Shown here one piece after another: positions 1-5,910 of a stretch of DNA of 19,384 nucleotides. Position 1 is the first letter of the stretch; each line of letters begins with the position of its first letter. Position numbers and translations under genes: made by a program. The notes under the pieces were generated by a model, which searched no databases, was not told the origin of the DNA, and saw only the letters and a list, made by a program, of their open reading frames with translations. This stretch comes from JAZGDL01 sp036477795 (GTDB taxonomy: Bacteria; Planctomycetota; Phycisphaerae; UBA1845). The stretch covers positions 1-19,384 of the forward strand of contig JAZGDL010000453.1 in assembly GCA_036477795.1 (NCBI GenBank), given 5' to 3'.

Positions 1-2
1 AC

Positions 3-248
3 CGATCCAGCTTCGGAGCAATCGTGAAGCGTTTGTCGCGCCGGCTGATCGGCAAGCCAATCAACGCCCATCTATACCGGCATATCGTGGCCACGCACGC
101 CGCCCAGGTCTGGAAGCTGACGCCCACTGAACTGGCCGCGTTCCTGGGGCATCGGTCCCCGATGACTGTGATGAAGTTCTACGAAGTAACGAACCCGACC
201 CTCGCCGCCGAGCGCGTCGACCGGTTCCGCAGTGGGGAAGGTGAGTAG
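3..248 (+). CDS. Tyrosine recombinase/integrase, C-terminal fragment (runs off left edge)
   Basis: The frame is open to the left window edge, so the true start lies outside; a GTG at 24 is only an internal codon. The visible 81 or so residues match the end of a tyrosine-recombinase catalytic domain. HLYRHIVATH supplies the H-x-x-R box, LGHRS supplies the L-G-H box, and the Y of KFYEV is the expected nucleophile, followed by a short tail. Enzymes of this family cut and rejoin DNA at att-like sites through a 3'-phosphotyrosine link, in integrative elements, integrons or chromosome-dimer resolution. The gene ends 14 bp before the end of the convergent XRE-type gene. Which element it belongs to cannot be told from this end alone. 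The family call is firm from the spacing of H, R, LGH and Y. Confidence 0.85.
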   Translation, partial: RSSFGAIVKRLSRRLIGKPINAHLYRHIVATHAAQVWKLTPTELAAFLGHRSPMTVMKFYEVTNPTLAAERVDRFRSGEGE

Positions 249-262
249 GACATACCCCGTGC

Positions 263-937
263 TTACCGACAATGCCGGCCACGGAAGCAGCAGACCATCA
301 GTACGTCCACATGGTCGTCGGCCACCTCCACCACGGGCGTGTTCTGCTCTGCCGCCTCGATCTGGCAAACCGCGGCGCGCCTTCGACGGGCGACCACGGC
401 CCTGCCGATACGTGAGGTGCCCGATGGAAATCCCGGCAATCCTGCCCCCGACCGCAGTTGCAGTAGGACGACCTGGTTGGTCACCAGGTCGCCCAGCTGC
501 CCTGGTCTAAACACGGCCACGGTGTCCGGCGCCAGTAACGGCGGAGCTGGGGCGAAGCGGAATGCCCGGGTCCCGTCCGGGAGGCCCGGCACGTAGATCC
601 GGTCGGGCGCGCCGGCGTCGGCAGGCTTCTTTAGATTCACCCGGGCGTGCCATACTTCCAGCGGAATCGGACGGGCGACCCTGAATTCCGCCTCCTCGGG
701 GCGCCGCTCGATGCCACCTTGTTCGAGAAACTCCGCAAAGGTCGGGCTGAGCAGGTCCTCCTCTCCCCTGGTGCGCAGCAGCCGCATCAGCCGCCGCGAG
801 ACCGCCGCCCTCCCCAGCTCGACAGCGCTGATGAGCCCCTGACTGCAGCCAAGGATCTCGGCGAGGTCCCTCTGGCTGAGGCGCAGGTGCTCGCGGTACG
901 CCTTGATGGTGGATCCGGATATTTCCATGGCCGCCAT
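263..937 (-). CDS. XRE-family transcriptional regulator, possibly with an S24-like C-terminal fold
   Basis: This 224-aa protein begins with a helix-turn-helix of the Cro/C1 (XRE) type at about residues 8-50, where SQRDLAEILGCSQGLISAVE is a textbook HTH. Residues of about 95-180 (RIYVPGLPDGTRAFRF, APDTVAVFRPGQLGDLV, SGTSRIGRAVV) follow the strand pattern of LexA/S24 phage-repressor C-terminal domains. I do not see the catalytic Ser and Lys in place, so self-cleavage is doubtful. The gene is divergent from the 1067-4465 operon, and a 16-bp palindrome sits exactly at its 5' end, so control of itself and the operon is the natural inference. No clear Shine-Dalgarno precedes ATG 937 or the alternative in-frame ATG at 928, so the message may be leaderless. 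The arginine-rich carboxy end is unlike known relatives. Confidence 0.75.
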   Translation of the reverse strand: MAAMEISGSTIKAYREHLRLSQRDLAEILGCSQGLISAVELGRAAVSRRLMRLLRTRGEEDLLSPTFAEFLEQGGIERRPEEAEFRVARPIPLEVWHARVNLKKPADAGAPDRIYVPGLPDGTRAFRFAPAPPLLAPDTVAVFRPGQLGDLVTNQVVLLQLRSGAGLPGFPSGTSRIGRAVVARRRRAAVCQIEAAEQNTPVVEVADDHVDVLMVCCFRGRHCR

Positions 938-952
938 TCTATATCGATAGAA
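937..952. promoter_or_regulatory. Candidate operator: 16-bp inverted repeat
   Basis: TTCTAT-ATCG-ATAGAA is a perfect 6-bp inverted repeat around a 4-bp centre. It overlaps the start codon of the leftward XRE-type gene and lies 28 bp upstream of the -35 box of the rightward promoter. Dyads of this size between a regulator and a divergent operon are typical Cro/C1-type operators. A shorter related dyad, CTAT-G-ATAG (1002-1010), overlaps the -10 box of the rightward promoter and could be a weaker site, though its spacing differs. Binding by the neighbouring XRE protein is inferred. Confidence 0.55.
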
Positions 953-979
953 ACTAGGGCGAAATGACTAAAAAACTTC

Positions 980-1008
980 TTGACAATTACTCTGCGTTGC
1001 TCTATGAT
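980..1008 (+). promoter_or_regulatory. Near-consensus sigma-70-type promoter of the five-gene operon
   Basis: The -35 hexamer TTGACA (980-985) and -10 hexamer TATGAT (1003-1008) are separated by exactly 17 bp. This would place the transcription start near 1014-1016 and give a leader of about 50 nt before the ATG at 1067. A TTG at 980 that would extend the downstream reading frame falls inside the -35 box and is therefore not a start codon. Confidence 0.8.
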
Positions 1009-1066
1009 AGCCCAGACAGGCTCGGGGCGGCGTCGCCTCAGCCCTTTGGTTGAAGGAGTTCTGGTT

Positions 1067-1645
1067 ATGAAACGTAGAAAACTGATCCGTCCACGCGACT
1101 ACCTCAAAAAGATCTCCCCCGGCGCGCGGCGTATGACGCGGCAGGCAGTCGGCCGGGTTTTCGCCCGGCTCCGTGCGCAGGGGAGGGTCAGCTCGTCGCC
1201 CGTGAGCGTCCCGCCGGACCGCGAGACGGTCTGGGTGTCCAAGCATGATCCTGCCGCGCCGCTGATGGCGTCGGCAGCTAGACGGGCGGAGGTGCCGCTG
1301 GCCGAACTGGCGTCCCTCGCGGGCGCGCCCGAGTTGGCGCAGGCGCCGTACCGTCGTCTCTCGGCGCTGGGCGTAGCCGTGGTGCCGGTGAAGCGGGACC
1401 GGGTTCGCCTGGTGGGCACTTCACCACGGCTCGCCGGGATCGGCAATCAAGCATACCACGGCCTCAGGCGCCGCCGCCTATATCGAAGGGAACTGATCGA
1501 AGCGGTGCGCGGTGTGGAATCTAACGGCCGGGCCACCGCTGTGACTGAGAACAGGCTGACCGGGTCGCTCGAATTCGTCCAGGATGAGCTCGGCCTTGAC
1601 CTGTGTGATCTCATCGCCCACGCCGAGATTCTCATCGGCCCGTGA
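1067..1645 (+). CDS. Predicted winged-helix DNA-binding protein, first gene of the accessory operon
   Basis: The ATG at 1067 is chosen because AAGGAG (1053-1058) lies 8 nt upstream and because a longer reading would start inside the promoter. The 192-aa basic protein opens with a segment (about residues 8-40: DYLKKISPGARRMTRQAVGR, then VFARLRAQGRV) that reads as a winged helix. It resembles the N-terminal domain of AbiEi/DUF6088-type antitoxin regulators. A second helix-turn-helix-wing-like stretch follows at about 70-125 (LAELASLAGAPELAQAPYRR, then LSALGVAVVPVKRDRVRLV). The last 60 residues are not recognised. Its stop overlaps the next start (TGATG, 1643-1647), so the two are translationally coupled. 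The role could be a regulator or a DNA-recognition subunit of the cassette. The function is inferred and the family assignment is weak. Confidence 0.6.
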   Translation: MKRRKLIRPRDYLKKISPGARRMTRQAVGRVFARLRAQGRVSSSPVSVPPDRETVWVSKHDPAAPLMASAARRAEVPLAELASLAGAPELAQAPYRRLSALGVAVVPVKRDRVRLVGTSPRLAGIGNQAYHGLRRRRLYRRELIEAVRGVESNGRATAVTENRLTGSLEFVQDELGLDLCDLIAHAEILIGP

Positions 1646-1860
1646 TGACTGGACCCGCGGCGATGGTAAGCCCAACCTTTCTCGTGCCACGCTTGGGGCG
1701 GCTGTCATGCCCGAATTGCAAACGCACCCCGTGGAATTCTGTCACGATCGTTGGTCAAGCGATTCTGCTGGTGAAGGGCGCGGATTTTCTGCCGGAGTTC
1801 GCGGCCCCGACGCCGGAGTCGGCCGCGCAGCGAGCGGATGACGATGAGGCCGGTCCATAG
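1645..1860 (+). CDS. Small CxxC protein, coupled to the upstream gene
   Basis: This 71-aa protein starts at an ATG that shares its A with the TGA of the preceding gene, the classic arrangement for translational re-initiation. An in-frame GTG at 1642 is less likely to be used. A single CPNC knuckle at residues 22-25, preceded by PRLGRL and followed by a KRTPW segment, suggests half of a metal-binding site that might be completed by dimerisation or by a partner. The carboxy end is acidic (ADDDEAGP). Nothing is recognised beyond that. The position, 21 bp before the next ATG in a tight operon, is the main support that it is a real gene. It could serve as an adaptor for the downstream nuclease-fold proteins, but this is inference. 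Confidence 0.55.
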   Translation: MTGPAAMVSPTFLVPRLGRLSCPNCKRTPWNSVTIVGQAILLVKGADFLPEFAAPTPESAAQRADDDEAGP

Positions 1861-1881
1861 TTGAAGACAGGGAGAGCAAAA

Positions 1882-3189
1882 ATGAAATCAAGGAATACGG
1901 TATCGCCGGACGCACAGGCCGTCCGGATTGGGTCTGATCAGAAAGTGCACGTGGACGGACTCGTGATCGACTCGGGCGACGTGGCTTCCTTCCTTTCGCG
2001 GGCGCCGGATGCCGAGATCGTCGAGCGATTCATCGCCGCGGTCGAGGTAGGCGTTTCGTGCCTGGAGCGGGCCACGGCCGGTCGGGATATGGACTTCGTG
2101 AAACGGCAACTCCAGAACCAAGTCCACGTCGTTCTGGGGCAAATACAAAAGATCCCGGCCAACTTGGCGGATGAACTGAAAAAGTACATGGGCACCAAGG
2201 AGGGCCAGGTCTTGGCGCCGGTCGCTGCGTTGATCGGCACCACCGAAAAAGTCCTGAAGGACAGGCTCGCCGCTGTGAACGAGCTGTTGGCCAGGGATCT
2301 CGACCCAGGCCGAACGGACAGCACGCTGGGCAAGGCCCTCGGTAAGATCGCCGGGCTGCTCGATCCCGACCGGGAGAACTCGGTTCAAAAGAGTCTGGAA
2401 GGCGCTGTGGCAAAGGTGGCCGGCGACGACGGCGCGATCGCCGCGGTGCTCAAGAAGGTACTCGACGCCGAACTCAAACCGCTTGGGGAGGAGATCGACC
2501 GCCTCGCCAAGGAAATCCGAACGCAGGATGCGGCCGAAGCCGCCTTGGCGGACACGATTGAAAAAGGTGAGGTCTTTGAAGAGGAACTGCTGCCGACAAT
2601 TCAGTGCTGGAGCCGGTTCGCCGGCGCCGCGGTCGACCACGTTGGTGGCGACCGCAAACCCGGCGACATCCTGGTCACGGTGAACGACAGCACGTTGCCC
2701 GTTGAAGATTTCGTCATCGTCGTTGAGGCGCGGAATGACGCTACCGCCCGAGGGCGCAAACGAATCGCCGACCACATGGCGGAGGCGATGAAGATTCGCG
2801 ACGGTCATTTCGGCATTTACGTCGCGAAGACGCAGGGTGGCCTCGCCAAGGAAATCGGTGATTGGTCGGAGGGAACGTGCGCTTCGGGACCGTTCATCGC
2901 GTGCATCGCCGACCACCTCGTGACTGCGTTGCGTTTCGCCATCGTCCAGACTCGGATTCAGGCGCTTTTCGATGCTCGTCCCGAGACTGACACGGATTCG
3001 ATCCGCTGCGAGGTCGATCGCATCCGGACGGCCGTACGCCGCGTCCGCACGATCAAGGCCAAAAGCTCTGACATTCACAAGAATGCTGATGCGGTGCACC
3101 AGGCAGCCGACAAACTTCAGCGCGAAATCAACGACGCCTTGCTAGTAATCGAGAACGCGCTTCGCGGGAGCGCGTCCGCAGCCGCGTAG
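1882..3189 (+). CDS. DUF2130/RmuC-like protein with a PD-(D/E)XK-type C-terminal domain
   Basis: The ATG at 1882 is preferred over the TTG at 1861 because an AGGGAGAG ribosome site sits just upstream. The first 215 or so residues of the 435-aa protein are almost all helical, with heptad-like leucine and charged patterns, as in RmuC/DUF2130 proteins. A restriction-endonuclease-like domain follows at about 230-360. It has FEEELLPTIQ, then GD (D262) in KPGDILVTV, then VVEARND (E282-A-R284), then HMAEAMKIRDGHFGIYVAK, which matches the order of DUF2130 motifs. The position normally held by the catalytic Lys of E-x-K is Arg here, so activity is uncertain. The C-terminus is again coiled-coil-like. 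In DUF2130/RmuC families the domain is thought to act on or bind DNA. It is the largest gene of the operon and likely its central component. The domain call rests on motif order only. Confidence 0.6.
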   Translation: MKSRNTVSPDAQAVRIGSDQKVHVDGLVIDSGDVASFLSRAPDAEIVERFIAAVEVGVSCLERATAGRDMDFVKRQLQNQVHVVLGQIQKIPANLADELKKYMGTKEGQVLAPVAALIGTTEKVLKDRLAAVNELLARDLDPGRTDSTLGKALGKIAGLLDPDRENSVQKSLEGAVAKVAGDDGAIAAVLKKVLDAELKPLGEEIDRLAKEIRTQDAAEAALADTIEKGEVFEEELLPTIQCWSRFAGAAVDHVGGDRKPGDILVTVNDSTLPVEDFVIVVEARNDATARGRKRIADHMAEAMKIRDGHFGIYVAKTQGGLAKEIGDWSEGTCASGPFIACIADHLVTALRFAIVQTRIQALFDARPETDTDSIRCEVDRIRTAVRRVRTIKAKSSDIHKNADAVHQAADKLQREINDALLVIENALRGSASAAA

Positions 3190-3205
3190 CGTTTGGAGAA
3201 GATCG

Positions 3206-3727
3206 ATGGCTGTTTCAAGGATGATCCTTCCTGACTACATCGTCGGCAGTTTCGTCCCGCCGAAGGCATGCGCGCGGTGTGGCCGATCGGACGGGACTTT
3301 CACTTTGCTGTTTCCACAGTTGAACTGGCATGGGGACGAGATCGAGTTGATCTATCCGCTGCGTTGTTCATGTGGTGGTACGGGCTGCGTTCCCATCAAG
3401 CTGCCGACGCTTCTATTCGGATACATTCTGGCCTCCGTCGCCCTCGTCGACACGACCAACCGCCGCCGGTCGAAGGCAAAAATGACCGTGAAACCGTGCA
3501 GCACGGATATCCTGGCCAACATCTTCCGCAACTTTGATCGCCTGATGGAAACGTGCTCCGCCACGCCGCGGTCACCGGCGCTGCCCAGCGGCGTACGGAA
3601 CTCCATTGATGACAACGACGCGAACGAAGCCGATCGCCTGAGGTTTGGCTTCGAGAAAAATGAATGGAAGAAGTTTCTGCGACGGCTGGGCTTTGATCGC
3701 TCCGGCGCGGAGGACGACCAATCGTAG
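3206..3727 (+). CDS. Uncharacterised zinc-ribbon-like protein
   Basis: The start ATG lies 16 nt after the previous stop, with GGAGAAG immediately upstream. The 173-aa protein has a CARC pair (C22, C25) and a second cluster CSCGGTGC (C54, C56, C61), spaced like a zinc ribbon with strand-rich sequence between them (TFTLLFPQLNWHGDEIELIY). The cluster is followed by a hydrophobic segment at about 65-82 that could be buried or a single membrane helix. The carboxy half is charged and ends in a basic helix plus acidic tail (KKFLRRLGFDRSGAEDDQS). No family is recognised. Lying between two nuclease-fold genes in the same run, it may recognise nucleic acid or bridge proteins. That role is inferred. Confidence 0.6.
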   Translation: MAVSRMILPDYIVGSFVPPKACARCGRSDGTFTLLFPQLNWHGDEIELIYPLRCSCGGTGCVPIKLPTLLFGYILASVALVDTTNRRRSKAKMTVKPCSTDILANIFRNFDRLMETCSATPRSPALPSGVRNSIDDNDANEADRLRFGFEKNEWKKFLRRLGFDRSGAEDDQS

Positions 3728-3754
3728 GCCACGATCACCGAAGGGAAAGGCAAC

Positions 3755-4465
3755 ATGAATGACCCTATTCGCATTTCGGCTAAGAATCTTGGCGCGCTGG
3801 CGTTGCCCGGCTCTTGTCCGCGGTGCAACTGGTTGAAGCTTCACCTTGGCCACAAGTTGCCCTACCAGATCTTTCCTGGCATTTTCAGCAGCATCGATGG
3901 TTTCACCAAACGCGTTGTTCACACGTGGTTCGACGAACACGGCGCGCCGCCGGCGTGGCTCGACCCGCTCGGCACAATCGTCGGATACCGAGAGCCGCCG
4001 CACTTTTCGAAGTTCAATATGTTGAACGAGGACCACGGCGTCCTGCTCACCGGCGCTGCTGATGGGATCCTTGTGCGTGACGACGGCTCGTTCGTGATCG
4101 TCGATTACAAGACGGCCAAGTTCTCAGGAGCCCAGGACGAGCTGCTACCCATGTACGAGGTTCAGCTCAACGCCTACGCCGCGATTGGCGAACACTGTGG
4201 TTTTGCCCCGGTCACCGGCCTCGCGCTCATCTACATGGAGCCGATGAGCGATGGCCAGACTTGCTTCGAAGGGCAATGTTGCGAGTACGGTTTCGACATG
4301 GGCTTTTCGGCACACGTGATCAATGTCCAGTTGAACGCCGATATGCTCAGCCCGCTTCTTGCGCGGGTCCGCGCGGAACATGACCGCCCCGCCCCGCCGC
4401 GGCGTCATCCGGGCTGCAAGGACTGCAACCTGACGGATTGGCTTGTCGAGCTTTTTGTCGGTTAG
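3755..4465 (+). CDS. PD-(D/E)XK nuclease family protein (RecB/Cas4-like) with two Cys pairs
   Basis: This 236-aa protein is preceded by a GGGAAAGG ribosome site. It carries the RecB-type nuclease motifs in order: G100-A-A-D103 (motif I), D117-Y-K119-T (motif II, D-x-K), and Q137-LNA-Y141 (the Q-x3-Y motif of RecB/Cas4 enzymes). A CPRCNWLKLHLG segment (C21, C24) near the start and a GCKDCNL segment (C221, C224) at the end flank the nuclease core. Cas4/AddB-type nucleases place cysteines for a 4Fe-4S cluster on either side of the core, so a cluster or zinc staple is likely. FPGIFSSIDG after the first pair is typical of a family of stand-alone PD-(D/E)XK proteins. All catalytic residues appear intact, so metal-dependent DNA cleavage is expected. 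It is the last gene of the rightward operon. No CRISPR array or cas gene is nearby. Confidence 0.8.
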   Translation: MNDPIRISAKNLGALALPGSCPRCNWLKLHLGHKLPYQIFPGIFSSIDGFTKRVVHTWFDEHGAPPAWLDPLGTIVGYREPPHFSKFNMLNEDHGVLLTGAADGILVRDDGSFVIVDYKTAKFSGAQDELLPMYEVQLNAYAAIGEHCGFAPVTGLALIYMEPMSDGQTCFEGQCCEYGFDMGFSAHVINVQLNADMLSPLLARVRAEHDRPAPPRRHPGCKDCNLTDWLVELFVG

Positions 4466-4520
4466 TGCCGGGCCGTGCAAGCCGTGTGGCGAAGCGGAGT
4501 TGGATGTCGCGGTGTTCCGG

Positions 4521-5672
4521 TCATTGAGTCGGCAGAGTCGTTCCACGGCGTAAAATTACCACCGTCCCCGCTATCAGCAGAAGTAGGGTCATCGCGATGA
4601 GGCCCCACTCGGAGACCGTCGGAATGGGGTGGAGCGGAAACGAAACCGCAGCTAGCGAGTGTCCGATACAATCGCCCGAGAGGGGGGTAATCGTTTCAAC
4701 AAGGACGTCAAGCGCAGGGGATGCTACAAAAGATGAAATCTCACCCTCGGTGTGATCGTACAACCAGTTGGCCACCGGAGGAGGGCCTGGCGCAGGCGGA
4801 GCCGCAAACAGCAGCCCCTGCCATGCATCACCGGGTACACCACCAGCGACCGCCGGTGCGGGGATGCCGTTGATGAAGAATTCGTCGAGGAAACGTGGAC
4901 TGCCGGGACCCTCATCCAGTTGGCCGTCAAGCCCGTTGATGAAGAAATGCAGATTCCCGCCGGTATACGCTTCCGAGAACGTGAGAAGCACCGTGGCCCT
5001 GCCGACGATGTCTGATTCGGTGGATGCGTAGCCTGCATACACGTCAACGCTACGAGCGGGTCTACCGGCGATCTCATATACCACAAGAATCGTCAATCCT
5101 TCGCCCAACGCGGCAGGATCTGCGCCCACTGGCTTATCGGTGGCTCCGGAGATGTTATTCGCAGCACCAAACGCCACGATGCCAAGACCAGTGACATCAG
5201 CAAGGTAAGACGCTCCTCCCTGCTTAAGCCAACACAGATCGATCGTTCCGGAACCGGTGAGATCTCCTACCACGGGAACGAGACCGCCACCATCCAAGTT
5301 GTCGACCATAATTGTGGACACGGCTGGTGGGGCGCCGTCCAGAAGCCAGTTCCACAGGATATATGTTTTCACCTCAATTCCGCCGACGGGAATCACCGGC
5401 GCGGTCAGGGTGAAGAACGGAACTGCAGCGGGTGGCACGCCCGGGAATGTAAAGATGCGAGTCGCGGAACCGGTCACATCAAAGTCGGCGCCGGGACCCT
5501 TATGACTGAAAATCGGTGCAGGTCCAAGCCCGGTCTCCACTCGGACGGCACGGCGTTGCGCTTCCGTCGCGGGGCCCCTCGCACCCAACCTCTGGGCAGC
5601 CGCGTCGCGCGCGCAAGCTGACATAAGAACGGTCACCAAGATGAAGCCGTCGAACCTTCTTCCGGCGCGCAT
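4521..5672 (-). CDS. Secreted protein with IPTL-CTERM sorting tail
   Basis: This 383-aa protein is preceded by a GGGGAAGGAC ribosome site and has an N-terminal signal (residues 1-27: basic start, hydrophobic FILVTVLMSA, then a DAAAQ cleavage region). The C which follows MSA could alternatively be lipidated. The middle is beta-rich (KTYILWNWLLDG, GLTILVVYEIAGRP, HFFINGLDG) and recalls surface-adhesin or DUF3344-type domains, but I cannot name it firmly. The last 34 residues have IPTVSEWGLI, a hydrophobic helix, then RR. This is the IPTL-CTERM sorting signal, which is recognised by exosortase-family enzymes and removed when the protein is delivered to the envelope. The gene has its own upstream promoter and ends 55 bp from the convergent nuclease operon. 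The export and sorting call is strong; the function is unknown. Confidence 0.75.
   Translation of the reverse strand: MRAGRRFDGFILVTVLMSACARDAAAQRLGARGPATEAQRRAVRVETGLGPAPIFSHKGPGADFDVTGSATRIFTFPGVPPAAVPFFTLTAPVIPVGGIEVKTYILWNWLLDGAPPAVSTIMVDNLDGGGLVPVVGDLTGSGTIDLCWLKQGGASYLADVTGLGIVAFGAANNISGATDKPVGADPAALGEGLTILVVYEIAGRPARSVDVYAGYASTESDIVGRATVLLTFSEAYTGGNLHFFINGLDGQLDEGPGSPRFLDEFFINGIPAPAVAGGVPGDAWQGLLFAAPPAPGPPPVANWLYDHTEGEISSFVASPALDVLVETITPLSGDCIGHSLAAVSFPLHPIPTVSEWGLIAMTLLLLIAGTVVILRRGTTLPTQ
4524..4625 (-). other. IPTL-CTERM protein-sorting signal
   Basis: These bases encode residues 350-383 of the 383-aa secreted protein. The order is IPTVSEWG, a transmembrane stretch rich in L, I and V, and the basic pair RR with a short tail. 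The tripartite layout of motif, helix and basic end is the signature of PEP-CTERM-like sorting tails processed by exosortases. No exosortase gene is present in the window. Confidence 0.85.
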
Positions 5673-5743
5673 CAGGTCCTTCCCCTTTCCTGCTCATGTG
5701 GACTTGGGCTGAGCTAGCGCAACAGGAGTTCGCCCATGTGCCA

Positions 5744-5772
5744 TGTATAACCCAAGTGAACCCGCATATCAA
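5744..5772 (-). promoter_or_regulatory. Sigma-70-like promoter for the IPTL-CTERM gene
   Basis: Read on the minus strand, TTGATA (5772-5767) and TATACA (5749-5744) are separated by 17 bp. The start of transcription would fall near 5737, giving a leader of about 65 nt before the ATG at 5672. Arms ACTTGGG (5702-5708) and CCCAAGT (5751-5757) form a loose inverted repeat around the start point, of unknown meaning. Confidence 0.6.
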
Positions 5773-5827
5773 GAGGCATGATCCGGTTCAATCTTACTCC
5801 CCCAAGGGCTCGGGCTAGCCACATACA

Positions 5828-5865
5828 ACGAGCGCCCCGCTGACCGAAGCCGCCGGGGCGCTCGT
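5828..5865 (-). terminator. Hairpin terminator after the 791-aa gene
   Basis: ACGAGCGCCCCG and CGGGGCGCTCGT form a perfect 12-bp GC-rich stem with a 14-nt loop. It lies 45 bp beyond the stop codon of the minus-strand 791-aa gene. On that strand it is followed by TTGTATGT, a weak T-rich tail. On the plus strand there is no T-run, and no plus-strand gene precedes it, so the minus strand is the likely direction. Confidence 0.7.
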
Positions 5866-5910
5866 GACGATATCTTACCGCGTGCCGTGGGTGCTATCAG
5901 CTTCGCGAAG

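Noticed and set aside
980..1066. Amino-terminal extension of the 1067 gene from a TTG at 980
   Set aside because: That TTG is part of the -35 hexamer of the promoter, and the ATG at 1067 has its own ribosome site.
1888..3099. A 403-codon minus-strand ORF opposite the DUF2130-like gene
   Set aside because: It is an antisense shadow in GC-rich DNA. The plus-strand frame has recognisable motifs and ribosome sites, while the shadow has neither.
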